A stretch of 64,000 nt of DNA from Ensifer sp. IC4062. GTDB lineage: Bacteria; Pseudomonadota; Alphaproteobacteria; Rhizobiales; Rhizobiaceae. The position numbers were made by a program, and so were the translations under genes. Below are positions 53,455 to 62,683 of the stretch, piece by piece. The stretch lies in NCBI RefSeq assembly GCF_020193575.1, contig NZ_JADYVD010000014.1, positions 1 through 64,000 on the forward strand, in the 5' to 3' direction. Positions within the stretch are counted from its first letter, which is position 1; each line of letters opens with the position of its first letter. The notes below the pieces were generated by a model that saw nothing but the letters and a program-made list of their open reading frames with translations, searched no databases and was not told the origin of the DNA.

Positions 53455-54609
53455 ATGGCTGATTATGATCCCCGCAAAATCCGAATCGATTGCCTGGACG
53501 GACTCCGAGGGCTGGCATCTCTCTGGGTGATGATCGGCCATGCGCTGCTGCTGACGGGTTGGCGCTTGCCGGTCTTGTCGGAACCCGACCTCGGTGTTGA
53601 TCTCTTCATCATGCTTTCCGGCTTTCTGATGGTATTTCATTATCAGTTGCGTGCCGCCAAAGAGCCGTGGGAGCTGACCTCGACCTGGAGAAGCTTCTGG
53701 ATCCGGCGTTTCCTGAGAATTGCGCCGCTCTACTACGTTCTTCTCGCCGTTGCCTTCGCGCTCGGCGCCTGGCTGTTCGAATCGAGAATGGTCATCGACG
53801 CCTTCCTCGGAAGAACGCCGCAATCACCGCAACGCTATCTCGACAACGGATTGACCAACGGGCTGATGCACGCGAGCTTTCTTTTCGGCCTCTCTCCCGA
53901 CTACGCCTACCGCACGCCGCTTCCAGACTGGAGCATAGGGCTCGAAATGCAGTTCTACGCGGCCTTCCCCTTCATCATGCTCTTGCTCAAGAAAGGCGGA
54001 TGGCTGAAGGGCGCGTTCTTTACAGGCATTATTGCGCTCGCGATCGTGTCGACGTCGAGCCTGCTGGGAGTCCACTTTCCAATGCCGGCATTCCTGCCGC
54101 TGAAGATGCATATCTTTCTTTGCGGAATGCTGTTGGCGCTTGCTCTTCACGCGGAAAGGTCGAAAGCTCTTCTACACGGCGGGGCCGCTATGGCGCTTGC
54201 TCTTCTGCCGATCGGCGGCGATATGACCGTAACCAAAATGCTGATGCGCGTCACGCTCGTCGCCGTCTTTTTCGCGCTCCTATACCATCGCCTGATCGGT
54301 AACACGGTGGGCGTCAGACTACGCGCCTTTTCCTCGTCGCTCGGAAACAGGTTCTTTCATTGGCTCGGCGAACTGTCATTCGGGGCCTATCTCTGGCACC
54401 TCATCTTCCTGCAGCCGATCGCCGCCTATTTCATTGCCGGTTTCGGCGACACCCTCACACCGGCTGCACGGTTCGCCGTCGTGACCGCCATCCTGGTGCC
54501 GTTGGTTTATGCGGCTGCCTGCATGACGTTTTTTGCGGTCGAAAAACCTGGTCAGAGGCTCGCCAAACGCTTGATCGACAGAAGAAAACTCCAGCCTGTC
54601 AGGGCATGA
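53455..54609 (+). CDS. Acyltransferase-3 (OafA/ExoZ-type) membrane O-acyltransferase
   Basis: A 384-aa protein with about ten helices. The N-terminal RIDCLDGLRGLASLWVMIGHALL holds the family's catalytic-type His and the LDGLRG motif, and the RRFLRIAPLYYV motif (R-x10-R region) follows. Such proteins acetylate or succinylate O-antigen, EPS or Nod-type glycans. The in-frame TTG at 53449 has an AAGGA six bases upstream and could be the real start. It resembles ExoZ-like EPS acetyltransferases. Confidence 0.88.
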   Translation: MADYDPRKIRIDCLDGLRGLASLWVMIGHALLLTGWRLPVLSEPDLGVDLFIMLSGFLMVFHYQLRAAKEPWELTSTWRSFWIRRFLRIAPLYYVLLAVAFALGAWLFESRMVIDAFLGRTPQSPQRYLDNGLTNGLMHASFLFGLSPDYAYRTPLPDWSIGLEMQFYAAFPFIMLLLKKGGWLKGAFFTGIIALAIVSTSSLLGVHFPMPAFLPLKMHIFLCGMLLALALHAERSKALLHGGAAMALALLPIGGDMTVTKMLMRVTLVAVFFALLYHRLIGNTVGVRLRAFSSSLGNRFFHWLGELSFGAYLWHLIFLQPIAAYFIAGFGDTLTPAARFAVVTAILVPLVYAAACMTFFAVEKPGQRLAKRLIDRRKLQPVRA

Positions 54610-54696
54610 CCGGCGCGGAAAACCGTCACAGGTTCTCCGGCGCAATCGTCAGCGAAGGCGGGAGCCGTTCCCGCTCGGGCCTCGAGCGCGTGCGGT

Positions 54697-55569
54697 TCAG
54701 GTGCTTTTTATCGTTCCGTTCATCCCGTTCGGGTAAAAGCCACCCTTGCTGGCGCCTGTCTGGTCGGTGAGATACACGATATGCAACACCTCTTGCGGAG
54801 TGCGGGTGAAGGCTATCGCATCCGGGGTGGAAGGAACGATGTTGGCTTTGCCGTCCATCTGGATGCCTTGATCCTTGTCTTCCGATCCATCGATTTTGTC
54901 ACGAGCATCGGAAACCGCATTCGCCGCTTCCCAGGCTTGCTCGCCCATTCTGTAGAGCGTGGATCGAGCCATCCCCATGTGATAGGCCTCCACAGCCAGG
55001 ATACCGGCGGCAGCGGCCAGAAAATCCTTGTTCTTCAATACTGTGGCAGCACCGGCGTAGGCAGTGACGCCGACGTCTTCGAACAGCATCCCACCAAGGA
55101 CAAAATTCATCTCGTTACCGAATGGATCGAAGTTCTCGCCTAGACCCGCCGCTTTTGCGACCGCTGTAAAGCCGGCATCGAAATCGATGGCCGGTCTGGG
55201 CACCGCCTGATCTCCGAGAGTCTTGCGGTAGAACCGGACATGAGCCAGCTCGTTTTCCGCCACCTCGCGCATGAACTCGCCGATCGCGGGTGTGTCGAAG
55301 GAAACTTGCTTGCCGCCGGTTACCGGGCCAGCTTCCGCGCCGGCATCAGAATCGTCGATTCCGTTTCCGGTCGTGCCGCGCAGATAGTACTCGGCCTCCA
55401 TGTACTCCAGGTTCAGCGCAAACTGAAAAATATCCTCGTCCATAATGTCGGTCGGCTCGTCGGCACGAGAAACCGGGGCGAGACCTGCGCTCGAAGCGAG
55501 CGTTGCTCCAAGGCCTAGCTGCAAGAGGCCACGGCGCGGAAGAAATAGTGAAGGAAGCGGACGGATCAT
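54697..55569 (-). CDS. Tat-exported ferritin-like domain protein
   Basis: A 290-aa protein with a twin-arginine signal (PRRGLLQLGLG, cleavage near VSRADE). The body is a ferritin_2 four-helix domain: LNLEYMEAEYYLRG (first Glu pair), EVAENELAHVRFYRK (E-x2-H), and EAYHMGMARSTLYR (E-x2-H), giving the di-metal ligand set. Members are called desiccation-related or ferritin-like proteins. It probably binds iron or manganese in the periplasm. GGAGACAGCC precedes the ATG. Confidence 0.88.
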   Translation of the reverse strand: MIRPLPSLFLPRRGLLQLGLGATLASSAGLAPVSRADEPTDIMDEDIFQFALNLEYMEAEYYLRGTTGNGIDDSDAGAEAGPVTGGKQVSFDTPAIGEFMREVAENELAHVRFYRKTLGDQAVPRPAIDFDAGFTAVAKAAGLGENFDPFGNEMNFVLGGMLFEDVGVTAYAGAATVLKNKDFLAAAAGILAVEAYHMGMARSTLYRMGEQAWEAANAVSDARDKIDGSEDKDQGIQMDGKANIVPSTPDAIAFTRTPQEVLHIVYLTDQTGASKGGFYPNGMNGTIKST

Positions 55570-55859
55570 GGCTGTCTCCTTGAAGCCCGCCCGGCGTCTG
55601 TTTTGGCACCTCCATCACGCGGGCCAATTAACGCCCAACATCATCGAAGGCTAAATGTTCCGAACCTCAACGGCCCCGACTAGTAGAGCCTTTAAGCGTC
55701 GGCTCCGAGGATCGAGAGCGACCTGCTCAGCGACTCACTAAACGCCCGACAGTCTGTCAGCGCCTGATACACGTCGTTGAAAATCGCCCTTGACCTCAAC
55801 TTTACTTGAGGAAGCATTGTCATGCTGTTCGAAACGAATAAGAGGGCGGAAAGACCATC

Positions 55860-56351
55860 ATGGCTGCGAAACTTCATTCAGGGCAGGGCATCGGGGCAGC
55901 GATATCAGGCATCTACGAGACACACCTGCCGGTACGGGATCTGCGCCGCGCGATAACATTCTATCGCGACCAACTCGGGCTGGAGTTTGCGAAAGAGTTC
56001 TCGGAAAGGAAGGTCGCCTTTTTCTGGGTCGGCACAAAGGCGGAAGGGATGCTGGGCCTCTGGGAGACGGGTACGGCACCGCTGCAGATGAAGTTGCATT
56101 TCGCGTTTCGAGCGCCAGCGGCGACGGTCGTGTCTTCCTGCGAAACCCTGCTCGCCGCCGGCATCCAGCCGCTCGGCTTCAATGGGGAACCGGTTCTCGA
56201 ACCCGTGGTGCTTGGATGGGTGCCGGCCATTTCCGTCTATTTCAAGGACCCCGATGGGCACAGCCTTGAGATCCTTTCCACGCTCGACGAGGCCCCGGAC
56301 GCGGAGTTTGCGGTCGGGCCGTACTCGTCCTGGATAGTGAAAGGCAACTGA
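55860..56351 (+). CDS. VOC-family protein (glyoxalase-like)
   Basis: A 163-aa protein from the ATG at 55860. ETHLPVRDLRRAITFYRDQLGLEFAKEF and VYFKDPDGHSLEIL are the VOC half-motifs, with His (ETHL), His (KLHFAF) and Glu (LEIL) as probable metal ligands. Substrate unknown. It is a single gene, convergent with repB. Confidence 0.87.
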   Translation: MAAKLHSGQGIGAAISGIYETHLPVRDLRRAITFYRDQLGLEFAKEFSERKVAFFWVGTKAEGMLGLWETGTAPLQMKLHFAFRAPAATVVSSCETLLAAGIQPLGFNGEPVLEPVVLGWVPAISVYFKDPDGHSLEILSTLDEAPDAEFAVGPYSSWIVKGN

Positions 56352-56370
56352 CGGGCACGGATGGAAGCCG

Positions 56371-56490
56371 CTCCCCACAGATGGCAGGGGCTTAACCTGC
56401 CGCGGCCCCTGTCCTACCCTCCAATAGCGCAACCGCTAAAAAAAGCCACGATCGCAACGGGCGCCAAGCCCTCCACCTGTGGGGAGGGGT
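56371..56490. repeat. Pair of inverted rhizobial repeats downstream of repB
   Basis: CTCCCCACAG (56371-56380) and CTGTGGGGAG (56477-56486) are perfect inverted copies; the match extends to about 20 positions with small differences (CTCCCCACAGATGGCAGGGG against CTCCCCACAGGTGG-AGGG). They bracket ~95 nt between the VOC and repB 3' ends, exactly where repC would be expected to follow. They may form a long stem acting as a bidirectional terminator. Confidence 0.6.
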
Positions 56491-56516
56491 ATTTTCGCGG
56501 CAAGCCGATCGAGAAA

Positions 56517-57569
56517 CTATGACTTCTGGTTCGCCACGAAGGTTGCGTGCCACTTGGCCAGCATCGACACCGCTTCCTTGAGGAAGGCCGGATGGGTGCC
56601 GGGCAGGAACTCGATCCTTGGGGCCTTCCCGTCAAGCCTCAGCCGCGCGAACACACGGCCCGCCTCGTCTCTCAACTCCTCGGGCTTCTCCGGCTCCGGC
56701 TTGTCCCTCTCAGACAGACGATTGAAGACGAGTTGGAAGCGCTGATCGGTGTCTGCAGCACGGAAGCGCGACGCGCCGATTTCCGCATCCGCTAGTTCGC
56801 GTGCCTCTTCCCTTTCGAGCAGCGTGGCGATCGCCATCCACCGCTCCCGCCCTGCCTTCGGCGCCGGGCCGATTGCGCGGGCGAGATGATGCGGCACGCT
56901 GTCGGCCACCTGGAGGAGGCGCGACAATTCGCTCTTCTGCACGGCAAGCGCGTCGCCGATCACCTTGCGATCGAATCCGCGCGCGGCGAGCGCCGAGGCA
57001 AAAAGCGCCCGCTCGATGAAGGAAAGGTTGCGCCGTTCTGCATTTTCTTTGCCCTGGGCAAGCACCAGCTCGTCGTCGGAAAGCGGCCGGACGATCGCCT
57101 TCACCTGCAGTTCGAGCCGGCGCACCGCCTTCAGCCGCCGATGGCCGTAGGCGGTCTGGTAGTGACCCTGCTTTTCCGGGTGCGGACGCACGAGGATCGG
57201 CGATTGCTGGCCGTTCTCGCGAATGCTTTCGACCAATGCTAGAAAATCGGGATCGTCCACCTCGCCGTCGGTCAGCCGGTCGTCGACGAAAGAGCCCTCG
57301 ACCAGCGCCGGGTCGAGTGCCACCACGCGCTCGCCCTGCGTGAGAGCTTCCCGCAACGCGCGCGCTTCTTCCGCCTCGCGCGTGATATTGCCGAGCGAAA
57401 GCCCCATCGCCCGGACCGCTCCCGATGCTGCGCGCGGGGCATCCGCGGTGGAGGCAGACCTCCCGTTGACAGGTGTCAACTCGCTCTCGCCCTTTTGTTC
57501 CGCCGGTGCCGCGGGAGCACCGCCCGCAAACAACGCCCGCAATTCGTTCTTTCGGTTGTTGCCAGCCAT
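56517..57569 (-). CDS. repB: Plasmid partitioning protein RepB (ParB family)
   Basis: A 350-aa ParB/RepB protein. The ParB N-terminal nuclease-like domain lies at residues ~80-165 (LVESIRENGQQSPILVRPHPEKQGHYQTAYGHRRLKAVRRL), including the GHRR CTP-binding motif. The HTH follows (ALAARGFDRKVIGDALAVQKSELSRLLQVADSVP). It should bind parS-type palindromes and, with RepA, segregate the replicon. It starts three nt after repA. No repC lies downstream. Confidence 0.93.
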   Translation of the reverse strand: MAGNNRKNELRALFAGGAPAAPAEQKGESELTPVNGRSASTADAPRAASGAVRAMGLSLGNITREAEEARALREALTQGERVVALDPALVEGSFVDDRLTDGEVDDPDFLALVESIRENGQQSPILVRPHPEKQGHYQTAYGHRRLKAVRRLELQVKAIVRPLSDDELVLAQGKENAERRNLSFIERALFASALAARGFDRKVIGDALAVQKSELSRLLQVADSVPHHLARAIGPAPKAGRERWMAIATLLEREEARELADAEIGASRFRAADTDQRFQLVFNRLSERDKPEPEKPEELRDEAGRVFARLRLDGKAPRIEFLPGTHPAFLKEAVSMLAKWHATFVANQKS

Positions 57570-57572
57570 CTC

Positions 57573-58841
57573 CTAGCGCCCCCAGGCCGCATGAATGAGA
57601 GCCTCGACTTCGCCGTTGACGGCGTTCAGCGACTCGATCGCCCGGTCGTAGGTCGCGCGGGTAAAATTCTCCCGGCCGACCTCGTATAGCGTCTGTTTCG
57701 TCAGGCCGGCGTCCGAGATCGCCGTAGATTTCACCATGGCCGAGGTCAGCACGCGATCACCGAACAGCGATCGCATAAACCCGACGATCTGTGCCTGCGG
57801 CCCGTCATTGGGCTCGAAACGGGTGACGAGATAGCGCAGGAAGTCAAAGTTGAGCTCCCCGCCGGCCTCGCGCACGACGCTGAGGAGATCCGAGGTCATG
57901 TAGAGGAACTGGTTCATCGAGGCGACGTCGAGCATCTGCGGATGCACGGTGACAATGACCGATGTCGAAGCGCAGAGCGCCGAAAGCGTCAGGTAGCCGA
58001 GTTGCGGCGGGCAGTCGATGACGACCACGTCGTACTCGTCGGCAACGGTCGCAAGCGCGGCCTGCACGCGGGCGAAGAACAGCGGCCCGGCATCCGCGCC
58101 GCTTTGGCGGGCGCTCAAGGCCTGCGGCGTCGTGTGCTCGAACTCCTGCAGTTCGAGATTGCCTGGCACGAGATCGAGCCCATCGAAATAGGTCTTGCGG
58201 ATAATGTCCTTGAGGGGCCGCGCCTCGGAATCATAGCGAATGGCGCCATAGAGCGTGTCGTTGCCGGTGAGGTCCAGCTCCGGCTGATAGCCGAACAGTG
58301 CCGAAAGCGAAGCCTGCGGGTCGAGATCGACAGCGAGAACCCGGTGACCGGTCAGGGCGAGGTATTGGGCGAGATGGACCGACGAGGTCGTCTTGCCGGA
58401 ACCTCCCTTGAAGTTGGTGACGGAAATGACCTGCAGGTGTTCGCCGTTGGCGCGGTCGCGCCATTTCAGGTAGCTGCGGGCCTTGGCAGCGTTGCCCTTG
58501 ACCAGCGCCTGGTCGGCAAGATGACGACGAAGCGCGTTGATGTCGGAAAGCGAATAGGAGCGCCGGCCGCCTGCACCCGTGTCGGGCTGGGGGCCCTCGC
58601 CCGCCAGCGACAATTGCCGAAGGTAGCCGTCGGAAACACCAATCAGCTTGGCGGCCTCTCCGGAGGTGAAGCTCCGGAGCGTCTTCATCGCCGTCGGCGC
58701 GAACAGACGGTCGCGCATCGCTTTCAACTGCTCGGATAGCGCCCGCGCGTCTGCGGCGATCGCCTCGTCCGCGGATCGCCGATAGCCCGTCCCGCTCAAA
58801 CCGCCTTCTCCGGCCGCCGCCGTCGATCCCGCCATGTCCAT
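57573..58841 (-). CDS. repA: Plasmid partitioning protein RepA (ParA family)
   Basis: A ParA-type ATPase, 422 aa if started at ATG 58841 (MDMAGSTAAAGEGG, GGGA upstream); starts at 58868 (ATG) or 58889 (TTG) are possible. An N-terminal HTH region (residues ~50-115, FTSGEAAKLIGVSDGYLRQL) is followed by the deviant Walker A FKGGSGKTT near residue 147 and Walker B VVVIDCPPQLG. RepA powers segregation and represses its own operon. Followed three nt later by repB. The promoter region holds an inverted repeat (58967-58987). Confidence 0.93.
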   Translation of the reverse strand: MDMAGSTAAAGEGGLSGTGYRRSADEAIAADARALSEQLKAMRDRLFAPTAMKTLRSFTSGEAAKLIGVSDGYLRQLSLAGEGPQPDTGAGGRRSYSLSDINALRRHLADQALVKGNAAKARSYLKWRDRANGEHLQVISVTNFKGGSGKTTSSVHLAQYLALTGHRVLAVDLDPQASLSALFGYQPELDLTGNDTLYGAIRYDSEARPLKDIIRKTYFDGLDLVPGNLELQEFEHTTPQALSARQSGADAGPLFFARVQAALATVADEYDVVVIDCPPQLGYLTLSALCASTSVIVTVHPQMLDVASMNQFLYMTSDLLSVVREAGGELNFDFLRYLVTRFEPNDGPQAQIVGFMRSLFGDRVLTSAMVKSTAISDAGLTKQTLYEVGRENFTRATYDRAIESLNAVNGEVEALIHAAWGR

Positions 58842-58966
58842 TCCCAAATTCCCTCTCGCGTTTCGCATCGCATTTGCGGCGGAAATCAACGGTGTCCGTC
58901 TCGTGGGCCACGCAAATGCGCCCGCGATATCTCCTTACAGACCCGTCGCTGAACTACGCCGAAATG

Positions 58967-58987
58967 CGGAATATGCGATCTATTCCG
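58967..58987. promoter_or_regulatory. Candidate RepA operator (inverted repeat)
   Basis: CGGAATA (58967-58973) and TATTCCG (58981-58987) form a perfect 7-bp inverted repeat 126 nt upstream of the preferred repA ATG. RepA proteins repress their own promoters through such repeats. Position and symmetry are the only support. Confidence 0.45.
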
Positions 58988-59102
58988 TTAGAAGGTGATT
59001 CATCCTCTGATTCGCGTCAAGCTATTTCGGGAAGTGCCTTCGGGTCATCTCTCTGTTTCATTGAATCGGGAGATGATCTAACGCTTTGGAATTGCTCTTG
59101 CT

Positions 59103-60095
59103 CTACCGGTTTGGCGGCGTGCGGCCGTAGAGCAGCAGCATGACGATGATGACGACACCATAGACGATCTGGCGGCCTGCTTCCGGCATCTGCATCACCG
59201 AGAGGATCGATTGCAGGAGTGTGATCAGGATCACGCCGGCGACCGTGCCCAGATAGGAGCCGCGACCGCCAAGGATCGATGTGCCGCCGAGCACGACGGC
59301 AGCGATTGCCGGCAGCAGATAAGCGTCGCCCATCGCCTGCGCTGCCTTCGAGGAATAGCCGGCGAGCAGTACGCCGCCGAAGGCGCTGAGGGCGCCCGAG
59401 ATCGCAAAGGCGATCATGACGACGCGCCGCGTATCGACCCCCGAGAGGTACGCCGCGCGTTCGCTGTTGCCGATGCCGTATACCGCTCGGCCGAAGGAGG
59501 TGCGCGTAAACAGGAACACCATCACGGCGCTGATCGCGATCCACACGAGGATGGCGTTCGGCAGGCCTGGAATGACGAACCCGGTCGCGAGCCAGCGCAC
59601 CGCCGGTGGTGCGGAGTCCTGCGGCGAGAAGCCGCCGGTGTAGACGACCATCAGGCCCTGGGCGACGACATTGGTCGCAAGCGTGACGATCATCGACGGG
59701 ATGCGCAGATAGGCGACGCCAAATCCATTCAGCAGGCCGAAGGCCGCGCCGCAGAGGATCCCGAAAGGAATGGCGATCACCGGTCCCATGCCTCCGAAAC
59801 TGGCGGCGGCACAGGCCATCATCGCGCCGGTCGTCATCACCCAAGGGACGGAAAGATCGATGTGGCCGAGCAAAATCACGACCATGATACCGGCGGCCAC
59901 CACCCCGAGGAACGAAGCGACCTTGAGCTGTTGCAGGAGGTAGTTGAGCGACAGGAAATTGCTGGAATAGAGGCTGCTCATAAAAAGCAGAAGAAGAATG
60001 CAGCCGAAGGCGGTGAGCACGGCCGGATCGGCGCGGCGGAGGAATGCCGGCAGGCGGGTCCTGATCGAGATGCGGTTTTCTGATGTGTCGCTCAT
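59103..60095 (-). CDS. Sugar ABC transporter permease 2 (RbsC family)
   Basis: A 330-aa protein with about nine to ten helices, from the ATG at 60095, which overlaps the first permease by four bases. HIDLSVPWVMTTGAMM and YGIGNSERAAYLSGVDTRRV (EAA-like loop contacting the ATPase) are typical of RbsC-type permeases, as is LGGTSILGGRGSYLGTVAG. The longer frame reaching 61064 is a shadow of the upstream genes. Last gene of the transporter operon; forms a heterodimeric channel with the other permease. Confidence 0.93.
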   Translation of the reverse strand: MSDTSENRISIRTRLPAFLRRADPAVLTAFGCILLLLFMSSLYSSNFLSLNYLLQQLKVASFLGVVAAGIMVVILLGHIDLSVPWVMTTGAMMACAAASFGGMGPVIAIPFGILCGAAFGLLNGFGVAYLRIPSMIVTLATNVVAQGLMVVYTGGFSPQDSAPPAVRWLATGFVIPGLPNAILVWIAISAVMVFLFTRTSFGRAVYGIGNSERAAYLSGVDTRRVVMIAFAISGALSAFGGVLLAGYSSKAAQAMGDAYLLPAIAAVVLGGTSILGGRGSYLGTVAGVILITLLQSILSVMQMPEAGRQIVYGVVIIVMLLLYGRTPPNR

Positions 60096-61072
60096 TGGAA
60101 CCAGTCCAGACGGTTGCGCACCCGCAGCAGAGCGATGGAGCCGATGCTGACCGCGATCATCAGGACGACACCCTGCAGCAGCGGCTGCCACAGCGGATCG
60201 ACGTCGAAGACGAACAACATATCGCCGGTCGTGCGGGCGGCGAAGGCGCCGAAGATCGCGCCGACCGCGCTGCCGCGGCCGCCATAGAGCGAGACGCCGC
60301 CCAGCACGACGGCTGCGATCGACCAGAGCGTATAGCCGCTGCCGCTGGCATAGGCCGCCTCGCCGGTATAGGTGAAGAAGGTCAGGAACAGTCCGCCCAT
60401 CGCCGCGAGCAATCCGGCGAGCGTATAGGCTGCAAACTTGCCGCGCCGGATCGGCACGCCCGACATGAAGGCCGCCTGCTCGGAGGAGCCAGCCGCATAG
60501 GCGGCCCTGCCAAGCCTCGATCGCCGGAAGGGCAGCCAGACCAGCAGAACCGCCGCCGCCAGCGCCACCAGGCTCGACGGGATCACGCCGAAGAGGCGAC
60601 CGGTCAGCGCATCCGCGAGGTCCTCGTTGACGGAGCCGCCGGGAAACGGTCTCAGCAGCAGCGCCAGACCGAAATAGACCGCCCCGGTCGCGATCGTCGC
60701 GACGATCGGCTGCAGTCGTCCATAGATCACCAAAAGCCCGTTGATTGCACCGCAGACCATGCCCGCCATAAGGACGGCAACGACGCCCAATGCGGTCGGC
60801 AGAGGTTCGCCGACGACGATCCAGGATGCCAGGCAATTGGTCAGGATGAAAATCATGCCGACCGACAGATCGATGCCCGCCGTGATCACCACCAGCGTCT
60901 GAGCCATGGCGACGAAGGCGAACAGCACACCCTTGTTGGCGGCGGTCTGGGCTACGTTTGCCGTCAGGCCGGCCGGGTGGTTGGCGATGTAGACGGCAAA
61001 CATCAGGAGAAAGATCGCGAGCCCCATGAGTGTCCCACGCTGCTCGTTCAACCAGTAGCGCCATTCACTCAT
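60092..61072 (-). CDS. Sugar ABC transporter permease 1 (RbsC family)
   Basis: A 326-aa permease. GIDLSVGMIFILTNCLASWIV and YAAGSSEQAAFMSGVPIRRGK are the conserved RbsC motifs, with LGGVSLYGGRGSAVGAIFGA near the end. It overlaps the ATPase gene by four bases and the second permease by four bases, so all three are translationally coupled. Two different permeases rather than one homodimer is common in rhizobial ribose/xylitol-type systems. Confidence 0.93.
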   Translation of the reverse strand: MSEWRYWLNEQRGTLMGLAIFLLMFAVYIANHPAGLTANVAQTAANKGVLFAFVAMAQTLVVITAGIDLSVGMIFILTNCLASWIVVGEPLPTALGVVAVLMAGMVCGAINGLLVIYGRLQPIVATIATGAVYFGLALLLRPFPGGSVNEDLADALTGRLFGVIPSSLVALAAAVLLVWLPFRRSRLGRAAYAAGSSEQAAFMSGVPIRRGKFAAYTLAGLLAAMGGLFLTFFTYTGEAAYASGSGYTLWSIAAVVLGGVSLYGGRGSAVGAIFGAFAARTTGDMLFVFDVDPLWQPLLQGVVLMIAVSIGSIALLRVRNRLDWFQ

Positions 61073-62622
61073 GCCGCCGTTCCCTCCCGGTCGCCGCTGT
61101 CGACGTTGAGAGCGCTCGCGATCAGCGCATGCTCGGTGATGTCTCGGCCTTCGAGCTCGCGGACGATGCGGCCGTCATAGAGAACGAGAACCCGGTCGCA
61201 GCAGCCGATCAACTCGTCGTAATCGGTCGAATAGAACAGGATCGCCGCGCCGACGTCGGCCAGCCGGCGCAGAAGCTGGTACATCTCCTGCTTGGTGCCG
61301 ACGTCGATACCGCGTGTCGGATCATTGAGCAGAACGATGCGCGGCTTGCGCATCAGCCACTTGGCAATCACCACCTTCTGCTGGTTGCCACCCGAGAGCG
61401 CGCCCACCGGAACGTCGAGCCCGGCCGTCTTGATCGCGAGCAGCCGCACCATTTCATCGATCAGTTGCCCTTCCGCGGTGCGGTCGATGATCCCACCGCG
61501 CGAAACGTGATCGAGTGCGGCGAAGGACAGGTTTTCCCGCACGGTCATCGGCAGCATCAGCCCCTCGGTCTTGCGGTCTTCCGGAATGAGCGCCATAGCA
61601 CTGCGCGAGGCGCGAGCGACCGCGGGGCTCGCGATCGCCATCGGCGCGCCGTCAATGAGCACCGAGCCCGTGGTTCCGCGCAACACGCCGAAGAGAGCAA
61701 GCAGCAGGTCGCGCTGGCCCTGGCCGTCGAGCCCGCCCAGGCCCACCACCTCACCTTCGGCGACCGAGAGCGAGATGTCGCGCAGCCGATCGCCCCAGCC
61801 GAGATTCCGGCACTCGAGGCGGGGAGGTTTGGCGATGGCCGCACGCTGCGGCTTCGGCGGAAAGACGTTGCTGTATTCACGTCCGATCATCATTTCGACG
61901 ACTTCGCTGCTGCTGCGGGTGCCGGCGCGGAAGCTTGCGACATTCCGGCCGTTGCGGAAGACGGTGCAGGTGTCGGCGAGTTCGGCGATCTCATGCATGC
62001 GGTGCGAGATATAGAGCAGGGCCAGACCTTCGGAACGCAGGCGCTTCAGCACCGCAAACACCTTGGCGACGTCGCCGGCCGTCAGCGCCGACGTCGCCTC
62101 GTCGAGGATCAGGATGCGCGGCTTTGATGCCAGCGCCTTGGCTATCTCGACCATTTGCCGGCGGGATAGCGGCAGGTCCTTCACCGCCGCACGCGGGTGA
62201 ATGTCCTCGGCGCCCGCCCGCGCCAGTGCCTCTTCCGCGATCGCGCGCTGAGCCCGCCGGTCGATCAAGCCGAAACGGCGCGGCGGATCGGCAATGGCGA
62301 TATTGTCGGCGACGCTAAGGTCGGGGATCAGGGACAGTTCCTGAAAGACGCAGGCGATGCCCGCGGCAGCGGCGGCGGCCGGCGACCGGAAGGTGATCTC
62401 GCGGCCATCGAGCAGCATACGGCCCTCATCCGCTGCCACTACGCCCGCCATGATCTTGATCAGCGTCGACTTGCCGGCGCCGTTTTCGCCAAGGATCGCG
62501 TGGATATGGCCCGCTTCGACGTCGAGCTTGGCATTCTCCAGGGCGCGCACGCCGCCATAACGCTTGGACACACCTTCCATCCGGAAGAGCGGGGACGTTG
62601 CCTGTATCTCTGCCGTGGTCAT
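61069..62622 (-). CDS. Sugar ABC transporter ATP-binding protein (RbsA family)
   Basis: A 517-aa double ATPase. The first domain has Walker A GENGAGKST, signature LSRRQMVEIAKAL and Walker B ILILDEAT. The second has degenerate Walker A GLDGQGQRD, signature LSGGNQQKVVIAKWL and Walker B IVLLNDPTRGIDVGTK. This is the CUT2 layout (ribose, xylose, galactose importers). The substrate sugar is not determined. It starts 61 nt downstream of the binding protein, across a hairpin. Confidence 0.95.
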   Translation of the reverse strand: MTTAEIQATSPLFRMEGVSKRYGGVRALENAKLDVEAGHIHAILGENGAGKSTLIKIMAGVVAADEGRMLLDGREITFRSPAAAAAAGIACVFQELSLIPDLSVADNIAIADPPRRFGLIDRRAQRAIAEEALARAGAEDIHPRAAVKDLPLSRRQMVEIAKALASKPRILILDEATSALTAGDVAKVFAVLKRLRSEGLALLYISHRMHEIAELADTCTVFRNGRNVASFRAGTRSSSEVVEMMIGREYSNVFPPKPQRAAIAKPPRLECRNLGWGDRLRDISLSVAEGEVVGLGGLDGQGQRDLLLALFGVLRGTTGSVLIDGAPMAIASPAVARASRSAMALIPEDRKTEGLMLPMTVRENLSFAALDHVSRGGIIDRTAEGQLIDEMVRLLAIKTAGLDVPVGALSGGNQQKVVIAKWLMRKPRIVLLNDPTRGIDVGTKQEMYQLLRRLADVGAAILFYSTDYDELIGCCDRVLVLYDGRIVRELEGRDITEHALIASALNVDSGDREGTAA

Positions 62623-62641
62623 CTATCGCCTCAGGTTTCGC

Positions 62642-62667
62642 GCATGCCGCGCCTGAGCGCGACATGC
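62642..62667. other. 11-bp hairpin between the binding-protein and ATPase genes
   Basis: GCATGCCGCGC and GCGCGACATGC pair at 10 of 11 positions around a CTGA tetraloop. The stem lies in the 61-nt spacer after the substrate-binding-protein stop. Such stems often protect the upstream message and raise binding-protein expression relative to the membrane components. Confidence 0.6.
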
Positions 62668-62683
62668 GGATCAGGAAGGGCCT

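Noticed and set aside
59103-61064. A single 653-aa permease-like open frame
   Set aside because: Its N-terminal half reads out of frame through the first permease and has no family resemblance; the real gene starts at 60095 with an ATGA overlap.
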